This document shows positions 1 to 6,486 of a stretch of 10,514 nt of DNA, one piece after another. This stretch comes from an uncultured Oscillospiraceae bacterium (GTDB lineage Bacteria > Bacillota > Clostridia > Oscillospirales > Oscillospiraceae). Below the pieces are notes generated by a model. It saw only the letters and a program-made list of their open reading frames with translations. It was not told where the DNA came from and searched no databases. Position 1 is the first letter of the stretch, and every line of letters begins with the position of its first letter. The stretch lies in assembly GCA_958438185.1 (NCBI GenBank), contig CAUBQU010000025.1, forward strand, positions 1-10,514, given 5' to 3'. Made by a program: the position numbers and the translations under genes.

Positions 1-95
1 GTTATACACATGGAATCCCCAGAATATCCCGGTTTTTCCCCAGAGATTTTCGGAAAAAATACAGGAAATTCATATTCCTGCCCTGCAGCGGCGGC

Positions 96-123
96 GCAAA
101 AGGTTACATAATGTAATTTTTGC
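96..123. repeat. Palindrome-centred hairpin, possible terminator or operator
   Basis: The centre TTACAT-A-ATGTAA (104-116) is a perfect inverted repeat. It extends outward with GCAAAA (96-101) against TTTTGC (118-123), with a G-T pair at 102/117 and a bulged G at 103. The arms end in an A-run on one side and a T-run on the other, as in a weak bidirectional intrinsic terminator for a gene left of the window. A palindromic 13-mer about 90 bases before the azlC promoter could instead be a dimeric repressor site. The structure is seen; the role is not settled. Confidence 0.4.
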
Positions 124-134
124 CGCCGGGCGGC
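122..134. repeat. GC-rich perfect inverted repeat
   Basis: GCCGCC-G-GGCGGC is perfectly self-complementary around a central G. It shares bases 122-123 with the adjacent AT-rich hairpin at 96-123, so the two structures could not both be fully formed in one RNA. It has no T-run after it on either strand and so is not a terminator by itself. Confidence 0.35.
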
Positions 135-207
135 GAGGGCCGGGGCGCTGGGGGCAAAATTTTTGCCCTTTATTTTTACCCTTTGCCGCGGAAACTGGCG
201 AAACGGG

Positions 208-236
208 TTTCTTTTTGCACAGGGGTGTGTTATAAT
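208..236 (+). promoter_or_regulatory. Extended -10 promoter for azlCD
   Basis: A perfect -10 hexamer TATAAT lies at 231-236. It is preceded by TG one base upstream (228-229), the extended -10 signature that makes up for a weak -35 (TTTCTT at 208-213, 17-base spacing). Transcription would start near 243, leaving a leader of about 30 bases before the chosen azlC start. That is too short for a riboswitch or T-box. Confidence 0.75.
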
Positions 237-271
237 AGCAAGCCGCAACCCATATGGAAAGAAGATGTAGT

Positions 272-1009
272 ATGCCAAAGACAAAAATGCAGGAATTTCT
301 CCGGGGCATGAAGACGGGCATTCCCGTCAGCCTGGGGTACCTGGCCGTGTCGTTCACCCTGGGCATCACAGCAAAGCGCGCGGGGCTGACGGCGCTGCAG
401 GCGGCGTGTACAAGTCTGCTCGTCAATGCTTCGGCGGGGGAGTACGCAGCGTTTACGCTGATCGCCGCCCAGGCCAGCTATCTGGAGCTCGCCATTATGG
501 AGCTGGTGGCCAACGCGCGGTATTTGCTGATGTCCTGCGCTCTGAGCCAGAAGCTGGACCATAAGACGGGCCTGGGGCACCGGATGGCCATCGGCTTTGC
601 CGTCACGGATGAGCTGTTTGGCCTGTCGATCCTGGAGCCGGAGAAGCTGAACCCTGTGTTCTATTACGGGATGATGGCCTGCGTCATGCCCGGCTGGGCA
701 TTGGGGACGTTTTTGGGCGTTGTCATGGGCAGCGTGCTGCCTGCCAGTGTCGTCAGCGCCCTGAGTGTCGGGCTGTACGGGATGTTCCTGGCGGTCATTA
801 TCCCCCAGAGCAGAAAGAGCCGGACGATCTTAGTTGTCGTCGTGCTGTCCATGGCGGCGAGCCTGGGCTTTGACCTGCTGCCAAGCCTGGCGGCCATCTC
901 CAGTGGCACGAAGACGATCATCCTGACTCTGGTCATTGCCTCGGGCGCTGCGATCCTGGCGCCGGTGGCCCCGTCGCCGGAATGGGGGGAGGGGCCGGAT
1001 GAAGCATAA
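272..1009 (+). CDS. azlC: AzlC family branched-chain amino acid exporter, large subunit
   Basis: A 245-residue polytopic membrane protein of the AzlC family (LIV-E transporter family). With a small AzlD partner, this family exports branched-chain amino acids and, in Bacillus, their analogues such as 4-azaleucine. Family-like stretches are PVSLGYLAVSFTLGI near the N-terminus, ELVANARYLLMS, FAVTDELFGLS and PGWALGTFLG, with hydrophobic segments throughout and usual length for the family. I chose the ATG at 272 because GGAAAGAAG (256-264) sits 7 bases before it. The in-frame ATG at 254 has no ribosome site and lies about 11 bases from the predicted transcript start. The 3' end overlaps azlD by 11 bases, which implies translational coupling. 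The family call is firm; the substrate is inferred from the family. Confidence 0.9.
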   Translation: MPKTKMQEFLRGMKTGIPVSLGYLAVSFTLGITAKRAGLTALQAACTSLLVNASAGEYAAFTLIAAQASYLELAIMELVANARYLLMSCALSQKLDHKTGLGHRMAIGFAVTDELFGLSILEPEKLNPVFYYGMMACVMPGWALGTFLGVVMGSVLPASVVSALSVGLYGMFLAVIIPQSRKSRTILVVVVLSMAASLGFDLLPSLAAISSGTKTIILTLVIASGAAILAPVAPSPEWGEGPDEA

Positions 1010-1304
1010 TATCTATCTTTATATCCTCATCATCACCGTCGTGACGTATCTCATCCGCGTCTTGCCGCTGACGCTGATCCGGCGGGAGATCCGCAACCGG
1101 TTTTTGCGGTCGTTTTTGTACTATGTGCCGTATGTGACGCTGGCGGTCATGACCTTCCCGGCCATGATCTACGCGACGGATCATCTTTGGTCCGGCATCG
1201 GCGCGCTTGTTGTAGGCGTGCTCGTCGCCTGGTGCAGTGGAAATCTGTTCCTGGTCGCCTCCAGCGCCTGCGCGGTGGTTTTTCTTTTGGAAATGTTTTT
1301 ATAA
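999..1304 (+). CDS. azlD: AzlD family branched-chain amino acid exporter, small subunit
   Basis: A 101-residue membrane protein with about four hydrophobic segments. The N-terminal YILIITVVTYLIRVLPL is typical of AzlD, whose members have a conserved T-x-x-x-R-x-x-P pattern, followed by a basic loop (RREIRNRFLRSF, residues 28-39) and P44-Y45-V46. AzlD pairs with AzlC to form the export system. The start at 999 lies inside the end of azlC and is preceded by a G-rich Shine-Dalgarno stretch (GGGGGGAGGGG, about 984-994). A longer frame from 936 only adds an Arg-rich shadow of the azlC coding sequence. The gene ends just before a strong terminator, so azlCD is a complete two-gene operon. Confidence 0.88.
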   Translation: MKHNIYLYILIITVVTYLIRVLPLTLIRREIRNRFLRSFLYYVPYVTLAVMTFPAMIYATDHLWSGIGALVVGVLVAWCSGNLFLVASSACAVVFLLEMFL

Positions 1305-1312
1305 TAGCAGCG

Positions 1313-1350
1313 AAAACGGACGAAGTACACACTTCGTCCGTTTTGCTATA
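1313..1350. terminator. Bidirectional intrinsic terminator between convergent genes
   Basis: A perfect 14-base stem (1313-1326 with 1331-1344) closes an ACAC loop. The top strand has TTTT within the stem end followed by GCTATATTTTTT; the bottom strand likewise has TTTT after the stem. It lies between the azlD stop (1304) and the stop of the convergent acyltransferase-like gene (1346), so one structure can end both operons. Confidence 0.92.
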
Positions 1351-2053
1351 TTTTTTGCAGCAGCAGGAGCAGGCCGTAGAGTAGGGGCTGGTGGAGAAGG
1401 TAAATTGCTAGGCTGTGGCGGCCGCAGAGGCGGAAAAAGCGCACCGGTGCGGCGGTTTGCCAGCGCACCGGCAGCAGTGTTCGGGGGGTGGGGTAGAGCG
1501 CCCGGCCCAGGCACATCCCCAGGCCGTACCAGCCGAGGTTCGGCAAAAGCGGAAACCAGTCGACGCTGGCAAACGACGGGGTCGTCAGCCCCAGGGGGAA
1601 GAGAAAGGGCGCGCGGACGGGGATCTGATTGCACCAATAGCCCGCCGCCAGCAGGCAGAGGGCGCACAGGGTCAGGGCTCTGCTGGGGAGCTTGTCAAGC
1701 AAAGGCGTCAGCAGCATGGCCGTGCCCAGCAGGTGCAAAATGCCGAAGGGGATAAATAGCTGCGGCGCGGCCAGGCCCAGGGCGCACAAAAGCCCCGTCA
1801 CCAGGCTGATGAGCATCCCGCCGCCGAGGACGACGAGCCCCCGCCGCACCGGATGATGCCCCAGCGTGCTGCACAGGCCGGACAGGGCGATAAAGACGAG
1901 TCCGCCGCCGATGCGCACAGCCTGGAATAGCCAGGAGCCCGGCATCGGCAAAATGCCCATCCAACTGGCGTTGATGCCAAAATGGACGGCCACCATGCCG
2001 CAGATGCACAGGCCCCGCAGGGCGTCCAGCTCCCAAATACGCGGCTTTTTCAT
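1346..2053 (-). CDS. Small membrane acyltransferase-like protein, HGSNAT/DUF1624 family
   Basis: A 235-residue polytopic membrane protein resembling the heparan-alpha-glucosaminide N-acetyltransferase catalytic domain family (Pfam HGSNAT_cat, formerly DUF1624). Family-like features in order are WELDALRG (7-14), a histidine in the first membrane segment (H24), GLVFIALSG (51-59), FGILHLLG (103-110), DWFPLLPNLGWYGLGM (165-180) and the C-terminal GRHSLAIYLLHQP (211-223). Relatives are thought to move acyl groups across the membrane onto sugars; the bacterial substrates are largely unknown. I chose the ATG at 2053 because GGGGAAAGG lies a few bases before it. The ATG at 2068 overlaps the stop of the upstream gene but has no ribosome site. 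It is the second gene of a two-gene operon, 14 bases after the DUF362 gene. The family is fairly sure; the substrate is unknown. Confidence 0.82.
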   Translation of the reverse strand: MKKPRIWELDALRGLCICGMVAVHFGINASWMGILPMPGSWLFQAVRIGGGLVFIALSGLCSTLGHHPVRRGLVVLGGGMLISLVTGLLCALGLAAPQLFIPFGILHLLGTAMLLTPLLDKLPSRALTLCALCLLAAGYWCNQIPVRAPFLFPLGLTTPSFASVDWFPLLPNLGWYGLGMCLGRALYPTPRTLLPVRWQTAAPVRFFRLCGRHSLAIYLLHQPLLYGLLLLLQKI

Positions 2054-2067
2054 ACTGCCTTTCCCCA

Positions 2068-3228
2068 TCACGGATTCAGAATGCGTGCCGGGAGGGGGCG
2101 GGCGATCCGCATGGCCCCCTGGGGGCAAAATTCCTGACAGCAGAAGCAGCGGATGCAGGCGCTGCGGTCGATGACCGGCTTGCCGCCTCGCAGGGTGATG
2201 GCCCGGGCCGGGCAGATGCGGGCGCACTGGCCGCAGCCGGTGCAGGGCCCGGCGTGCAGCTTCGGCTTTGCCGTCAGGCAGCGGGCCGCGACGGCGCCGA
2301 AGGCGCTGCCCCAGCGACCGCGGAGCGTATCACGAAACAGCAGGCTCGCCGGGACCGGGGCGACCTGGAAATCCTTCTGCTGAAAGGCGCCGGGGTCGCC
2401 AAAAATGGCCAGGTCCTGGACTGACGACGGGATCAGACCCCGCTGGCAGGCAGCCTGCAGCGTCGGGACCTGGGCGGGCGTCAGACCCATCAGGTGGGCG
2501 CAGACCAGGTCCAGCGCGTTGGGGTCGGCGGCGGCCAGCAGGCAGCCGACGGGCCGGGGCGTGCCCTGGGTCGGGCCGTTGCCCTCCATGGCGACGACGG
2601 CGTCGCACAGGGTGAGCCGGGGCTTAAAGTAGAGGTTCAGGTCCACCAGCATCTGGGCAAAGCGGGCGGGCTCCGGGTACTGGAAATGGTACTCGGGCTT
2701 TCGCGTCCCGGGGATGACGCCGAAGAGGTTTTTCACCCCGGCGGATAGGGCCATCATGCCGTGGGACTTCAGCTTGCAGAAATTGATGATGGCGTCGCAG
2801 CCGTCGAGCCAGGCGGTGTATTGGAACGTTTTCGCCTCCTGTGCGTCTTTAAAGTGGGCCGTCTTTTGGGAAAAGTCCCAGTTGAGCTGCACGCCGGGGC
2901 CCTCCAGGTCGAGCAGGCCCGTGGCCCGGTAGATGCGGCGCAGGGCCGCATCAGTGTAAAGCCCGCCGGGGCTGTCGCCGAGGATGACCTGGGCGCCGCG
3001 CTCCCGCAGGAGCTGGCACAGGGCCGCCAGCAGACGCGGATGCGTCGTGACTGCGTCGTCCGGCGCGTGGGCGGCGACGAGATTTGCCTTGATGCCCACC
3101 GTCATGCCGGGGCGCAGCCAGGCAAGGCCGTCTAGCGCTTCCAGGGCCTGGCGCAGGGCCGCGCGGCAGGAAACCTGCGTATAATCCGGGCAGGGCACGC
3201 AGGCGACGTCGTAGTGTGTTTGTGTCAT
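2068..3228 (-). CDS. DUF362 domain protein with C-terminal 2x[4Fe-4S] ferredoxin domain
   Basis: A 386-residue soluble protein. Residues about 1-310 form a DUF362 domain, with characteristic lysine-containing stretches KANLV (47-51), ILGDSPGG (82-89), KLKSHGMMALSAGVKNLFG (152-170) and DAVVAMEGNGPTQGTPRP (209-226). The C-terminus carries two C-x2-C-x2-C-x3-C-P motifs: Cys 329, 332, 335, 339 and Cys 358, 361, 364, 368. It should therefore hold two 4Fe-4S clusters, suggesting a low-potential electron-transfer role. The biochemical function of DUF362 is not well established. The start at 3228 has AAAGGCGG about 10 bases upstream; the longer frame to 3411 would read through the mapped promoter and is rejected. 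The gene is first in an operon with the membrane acyltransferase-like gene. Confidence 0.88.
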   Translation of the reverse strand: MTQTHYDVACVPCPDYTQVSCRAALRQALEALDGLAWLRPGMTVGIKANLVAAHAPDDAVTTHPRLLAALCQLLRERGAQVILGDSPGGLYTDAALRRIYRATGLLDLEGPGVQLNWDFSQKTAHFKDAQEAKTFQYTAWLDGCDAIINFCKLKSHGMMALSAGVKNLFGVIPGTRKPEYHFQYPEPARFAQMLVDLNLYFKPRLTLCDAVVAMEGNGPTQGTPRPVGCLLAAADPNALDLVCAHLMGLTPAQVPTLQAACQRGLIPSSVQDLAIFGDPGAFQQKDFQVAPVPASLLFRDTLRGRWGSAFGAVAARCLTAKPKLHAGPCTGCGQCARICPARAITLRGGKPVIDRSACIRCFCCQEFCPQGAMRIARPLPARILNP

Positions 3229-3257
3229 GGCTGTGAAACCGCCTTTTGTCAGGTTGT

Positions 3258-3279
3258 CTCCGCTGCGAGGGCAGCGGGG
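3258..3279 (-). repeat. Hairpin at the 5' end of the DUF362 transcript
   Basis: CCGCTGC (3260-3266) pairs with GCAGCGG (3271-3277) around a GAGG loop, extendable by a G-T pair and one G-C pair. With a -10 at 3291-3296, the minus-strand transcript should begin near 3284, so this stem would sit almost at the 5' end of the mRNA, about 30 bases before the start codon. Such a hairpin could stabilise the mRNA; no known riboswitch is recognisable. Confidence 0.35.
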
Positions 3280-3290
3280 GGTGCTCCTGT

Positions 3291-3319
3291 ATTGTAGCAT
3301 AGGTTTTCTGGCACAGCAA
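3291..3319 (-). promoter_or_regulatory. Promoter for the minus-strand DUF362 operon
   Basis: Read on the minus strand, TTGCTG (3319-3314) and TACAAT (3296-3291) are separated by exactly 17 bases, with TG one base before the -10. This is a good sigma-A-type promoter. It would give a 5' leader of about 55 bases before the start codon at 3228. Confidence 0.75.
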
Positions 3320-3351
3320 TGCGATTTTGGCCGCAGCGGGGCAGATTTTTG

Positions 3352-3380
3352 TTTACAGCGGCGGCGTTTTGCGGTAAAAT
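3352..3380 (+). promoter_or_regulatory. Promoter for the LCP-led plus-strand operon
   Basis: TTTACA (3352-3357) and TAAAAT (3375-3380) are separated by 17 bases, a near-consensus sigma-A promoter. It lies back to back with the minus-strand promoter, and only 32 bases separate the two -35 boxes. A regulator bound between them could affect both operons. The predicted transcript starts near 3387, about 40 bases before the LCP start codon. Confidence 0.78.
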
Positions 3381-3427
3381 ATATTAGATATAGAAGAAAT
3401 CGAACGGACAAGACGGGAGGTAAGCCT

Positions 3428-4771
3428 ATGGGACGTCATGAGGATCCCCGTGAAAGAAGACGTGCGGCGCAGGAGGATGACCCCTACGAGCACCTGATGG
3501 ACAATATTGATACGCTCCTGCAGGACGATGAATACGAAGGCCCGGACAGCAGGCGGCCCCAGCGCCGCAGCGCGCCGGACCAGTGGTACGATGCCTACGG
3601 AGATGGGAACGATTACAACGATTACAATGCCGGTTATGATCCCGGCTACGGCTATCCGGAGCAGCCTCGCTGCCCGGAATTTCGGGCCTATAATGTCGAC
3701 TTTGAGCAGCCGCCCCGGCAAAAGCGCCGCCCGCGGCCCCAGGAGAACCACCCGGAGTATTATGGCGGCGACGCTGGCGCGGCCCACACATCCGGTCAGC
3801 CGCGGAAAAAGAAGGCGAGAAACGATGCGCCGCGCAGCAGCGCGCCGCGGTCTGCAAAAAGGCGGCGGCACCCGATCCTGAAGCTGCTGCTGGGGCTGCT
3901 GATCGTCTTGGTCATCGCCTGCGCGGCGCTTTGGATCTTTGCCAAGCAGCCGGTCTCCAGTGACGCCCTGGGGGCGCGAAAGCCCGGCTGCAGCACGATC
4001 CTCCTGGCCGGGACGGACGCCGACGGCACCCGGACGGACACGATGATGCTGCTGTATCTCGACAGCAAGAATGGCCAGATGAGCCTGATGTCCTTCCCCC
4101 GGGATACGTATACCGACGCCAGCTGGTCCGTGCCGAAGCTCAACTCTGTCTACGGCGTGAACGACGGCGGCAAGGAAGGCATGGAAGTGCTGCTGGACTA
4201 TGTCAAAAAGTGCATCGGCTACCGGCCGGACGGGTATATCCTTGTCGACCTGGACTGCTTTGAAAAGCTGGTAGATATTATGGGCGGCGTGCGCTTTAAC
4301 GTCCCCATGGATATGTCTTACTCGGACCCGTCCCAGGATCTGGAGATCAATCTGACGGCGGGGGAGCAGACGCTGAACGGCCAGCAGTCCATGTGGGTCG
4401 TCCGGTTCCGCTCCGGCTATGCCATGGCAGACCTGCAGCGCGTGCAGGTCCAGCGGGACTTTATGCAGGCGGCGATGTCCCAGTGGTCCAAGCCGACGAA
4501 ATTCCTGCGCTATCCGGCGGCAGCCAGTCTGCTTGCCTCGAATACGACGACAAATCTCTCCCTGCGGAACCTGGTCTGGGTCGGCAAGGCCGTCCTCAAG
4601 GCCAAGGCCAACGGGATGCGCATGGAGACGCTGCCCGGTGAACCGGCCACGATCAGCGGCGGCTCCTATTATGTCGAATGGCCGGAGACGACGGCAAACC
4701 TCATCAACGAAGCGTTCAATCCCTATGAGGTCCCGGTCTCGAAGGAGAATATTTACAGCCCCTGGTACTGA
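3428..4771 (+). CDS. LytR-CpsA-Psr (LCP) family wall-glycopolymer transferase
   Basis: A 447-residue type II membrane protein. Residues 1-148 are a charged, low-complexity cytoplasmic region with a Tyr/Asp/Gly-rich part (52-77) and a Lys/Arg-rich part (98-147). Residues 150-171 form one membrane segment. The LCP domain spans about 188-355 outside the cell. Motifs: ILLAGTDADGTRTD with R202 and D204, SFPRDTY with R224 and D226, KLNSVYG (237-243), and WVVRFRSG...DLQRVQVQRDF with R326, R328, D335, R338 and R343. LCP enzymes transfer polyprenyl-diphosphate-linked glycopolymers (teichoic acids, capsule) onto peptidoglycan or protein; the arginines and aspartates bind the pyrophosphate and metal. 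GGGAGGT (3415-3421) sets the start. The family is firm; the polymer is unknown. Confidence 0.93.
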   Translation: MGRHEDPRERRRAAQEDDPYEHLMDNIDTLLQDDEYEGPDSRRPQRRSAPDQWYDAYGDGNDYNDYNAGYDPGYGYPEQPRCPEFRAYNVDFEQPPRQKRRPRPQENHPEYYGGDAGAAHTSGQPRKKKARNDAPRSSAPRSAKRRRHPILKLLLGLLIVLVIACAALWIFAKQPVSSDALGARKPGCSTILLAGTDADGTRTDTMMLLYLDSKNGQMSLMSFPRDTYTDASWSVPKLNSVYGVNDGGKEGMEVLLDYVKKCIGYRPDGYILVDLDCFEKLVDIMGGVRFNVPMDMSYSDPSQDLEINLTAGEQTLNGQQSMWVVRFRSGYAMADLQRVQVQRDFMQAAMSQWSKPTKFLRYPAAASLLASNTTTNLSLRNLVWVGKAVLKAKANGMRMETLPGEPATISGGSYYVEWPETTANLINEAFNPYEVPVSKENIYSPWY

Positions 4772-4796
4772 GCCGGGGCGGAGGGGGAACACGCAA

Positions 4797-5789
4797 ATGA
4801 AACGTGATCTTTTGGTGCTTGTACCGTACCCAGAGAAGGACTTGGCCCAGCTGCAGGCTGCCGCCGGGGATCTGCGGGTCGTGGCGCTGCCGGAGACGGC
4901 GCCGGAGGCGCAGCTGCGCCAGGCGCTGGAATCGGCCCGGGCGGTCATCGGCGAACCGCCGACGGCGCTGCTGCAGGACCTGCCGGATCTGGAGTGGATC
5001 CAGATGACTTGGGCCGGAGCGGACCGCTATACGTCCGACCCTGCCTTCCCGCAGCACATCCGCCTGAGCGTCGCTGCCGGGGTCTATGGCCCGACGATTG
5101 CCGAGCATGTGCTGGCGATGCTGCTGGCGCTGAACCGGCGGCTGCCTGCTTATCAGCTGCAGCAGCGCCAGGGCGGCTGGGAGGACCTGGGCGCAGAGCG
5201 GGCCCTGGAGGGGCAGACCGTCGTCATCCTCGGCACCGGGAACATCGGCCGGGAGACAGCCCACCGGCTGCAGGTGTTCGGCGCGGCGACCATCGGCGTC
5301 CGCCGCACCGGGGCGGGGGAGATGATCCCCGGCTTCACCACCGTGACGACCCTGGCCCAGCTGGACCGGCTGCTGCCCCAGGCCGATACCCTCATCTGCT
5401 GCCTGCCGGAGACGGCGCAGACCCGGGGCCTGCTGTCCCGGGAACGCATCGCACAGATGAAGCAGGGCAGCGTCCTCATCAATGTCGGCCGCGGCAGTTT
5501 GGTGGATACCGCGGCGCTGACCGAAGCGCTGCAGACCGGCCATTTGGCGGGCGCCGGGCTGGATGTGACAGACCCGGAGCCGCTGCCTGCGGACCATCCG
5601 CTGCGCAAGATGCCCCAGGTCATCCTGACGCCCCATGTCGCGGGCGTCGGCTTCGGCCATCTGCCGCTGACGGAGCGGCGCATCCGGATGCTTTGCCTGG
5701 AAAATGTCCGGCGGTTTGTCAGCGGTATGGAGCCGAATTATTTGGTTGATTTTAAGACGGGCTATCAGGCCCGGCCGGAAGGAGTGTGA
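4797..5789 (+). CDS. D-2-hydroxyacid dehydrogenase, probably NADPH-preferring
   Basis: A 330-residue cytoplasmic oxidoreductase of the D-isomer 2-hydroxyacid dehydrogenase family, which reversibly reduces 2-oxo acids to D-2-hydroxy acids. The Rossmann glycine motif GTGNIG is at 146-151. The catalytic triad is R232 (NVGRGSLVD), E261 (DVTDPEPLP) and H280 (LTPHVAG). The second beta strand ends in GVRR (167-170), with two arginines where NAD-dependent members usually carry an aspartate, which argues for NADPH. The start follows GGAGGGGG by about 9 bases and lies 25 bases after the LCP stop. The stop is four bases before pfs, so it is in the same transcript. The 2-oxo acid cannot be read from sequence; glyoxylate/hydroxypyruvate or a branched or sulfur-containing oxo acid are possible. 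Confidence 0.9.
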   Translation: MKRDLLVLVPYPEKDLAQLQAAAGDLRVVALPETAPEAQLRQALESARAVIGEPPTALLQDLPDLEWIQMTWAGADRYTSDPAFPQHIRLSVAAGVYGPTIAEHVLAMLLALNRRLPAYQLQQRQGGWEDLGAERALEGQTVVILGTGNIGRETAHRLQVFGAATIGVRRTGAGEMIPGFTTVTTLAQLDRLLPQADTLICCLPETAQTRGLLSRERIAQMKQGSVLINVGRGSLVDTAALTEALQTGHLAGAGLDVTDPEPLPADHPLRKMPQVILTPHVAGVGFGHLPLTERRIRMLCLENVRRFVSGMEPNYLVDFKTGYQARPEGV

Positions 5790-5793
5790 CCGC

Positions 5794-6486
5794 ATGGGAA
5801 AGATCGGCTTGGTCTACGCCATGGAGGCGGAGCTGGAGAGCCTGCTGGAGCGCAGCGGCGCCGAGAAATTGGAGACAGTCGCGGGCGTGCCGTTTTACGC
5901 CGTCGCGCCGGGGATCGTCGCCTGCGCCGGCGGCATTGGCAAGGTCAATATCGCCATGGCGACGCAGCTGCTGCTGACGCGCTACGCGCCGGATCTGGTT
6001 TTGAACGCAGGCGTCGCCGGAGCGATGGAGAACCTGCCTGTCGGCACGCTGGTGCTGGCAGAGCAATTCGTCCAGCATGATATGGATACCTCCGCTGTGG
6101 GCGACCCGGTGGGGCTGGTCTCGACGGTCAATGTGACCGAATTTCCCTGCACCGGCGCAGCGCTGCTTGCGCGGCAGCTGCAGCAGATGCAGGTCCCGTT
6201 CCAGCGCGGTACCGTTGCCACCGGTGACTGGTTCGCGACGGACTGCCCCCGGGCGCGCAGCATCTGCGAGACGTTCCACCCCACCCTCTGCGAGATGGAG
6301 GGCTGCGCGGTGGCCCAGGTCTGTATGCGCAACGGCGTTGCCTTCGCGGCGCTCAAGTCCGTGTCCGACCGGCTGTTCAGCAAGGCGCAGCAGGAGGAGT
6401 ACTTTAATTTCCCCGAGGCAATGAAAAAACTGAACGCCGTCGTGCTGCCTCTGGCGCAGCGGCTGCTGGAGGAGATGGCGTCATGA
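5794..6486 (+). CDS. pfs: 5'-methylthioadenosine/S-adenosylhomocysteine nucleosidase (MTAN)
   Basis: A 230-residue cytoplasmic enzyme that hydrolyses the glycosidic bond of S-adenosylhomocysteine and methylthioadenosine, releasing adenine and S-ribosylhomocysteine or methylthioribose. Evidence: GLVYAMEAE at the N-terminus with catalytic E11, the phosphorylase-fold stretch LNAGVAGAM (70-78), ATGDWF (142-147), EMEGCAVAQVC (167-177) with the substrate-binding M168-E169, and SVSD (189-192) with the general acid D192. These match E. coli Glu12, Met173-Glu174 and Asp197. Length is normal for the family. GGAAGGAG (about 5778-5785) precedes the start, and the stop overlaps luxS as ATGA. The next step of the pathway, LuxS, is therefore translationally coupled. 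The alternative symbol is mtnN. Confidence 0.95.
   Translation: MGKIGLVYAMEAELESLLERSGAEKLETVAGVPFYAVAPGIVACAGGIGKVNIAMATQLLLTRYAPDLVLNAGVAGAMENLPVGTLVLAEQFVQHDMDTSAVGDPVGLVSTVNVTEFPCTGAALLARQLQQMQVPFQRGTVATGDWFATDCPRARSICETFHPTLCEMEGCAVAQVCMRNGVAFAALKSVSDRLFSKAQQEEYFNFPEAMKKLNAVVLPLAQRLLEEMAS

Larger units (their letters stand above)
1..207. other. Non-coding region upstream of azlC
   Basis: No convincing gene lies here; the open frames in this stretch lack good Shine-Dalgarno sites and resemble no family I know. It alternates AT-rich and GC-rich patches. It contains a single perfect match to the DnaA-box consensus (TTATACACA, 2-10), an inverted repeat CAGGAA-N7-TTCCTG (62-80), a palindrome TTACATAATGTAA (104-116) and a GC palindrome (122-134). 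It may include the 3' flank of a gene that ends before the window. Confidence 0.6.

Noticed and set aside
2..10. DnaA-box-like TTATACACA, suggesting an origin of replication
   Set aside because: Only one box is present; there is no cluster of boxes, no AT-rich unwinding region with repeats and no dnaA, dnaN or rpmH nearby.
254..271. Upstream ATG start for azlC
   Set aside because: No Shine-Dalgarno site precedes it and it lies about 11 bases from the predicted transcript start, whereas the ATG at 272 has GGAAAGAAG upstream.
237..271. T-box or leucine-responsive leader before azlCD
   Set aside because: The predicted leader is about 30 bases, far too short for such an element.
3229..3411. N-terminal extension of the DUF362 protein
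   Set aside because: It would start upstream of the minus-strand promoter at 3291-3319, adds a low-complexity basic segment and lacks homology to the family N-terminus.
3353..4948. Minus-strand open frame of 531 codons opposite the LCP gene
   Set aside because: It is a shadow frame in GC-rich DNA; its translation has no family resemblance and it would cross the divergent promoter region, while the plus-strand frame has full LCP motifs.
5700..5793. SAM or SAH riboswitch before pfs
   Set aside because: The preceding gene stops four bases before pfs and the upstream sequence is coding, leaving no room for one.
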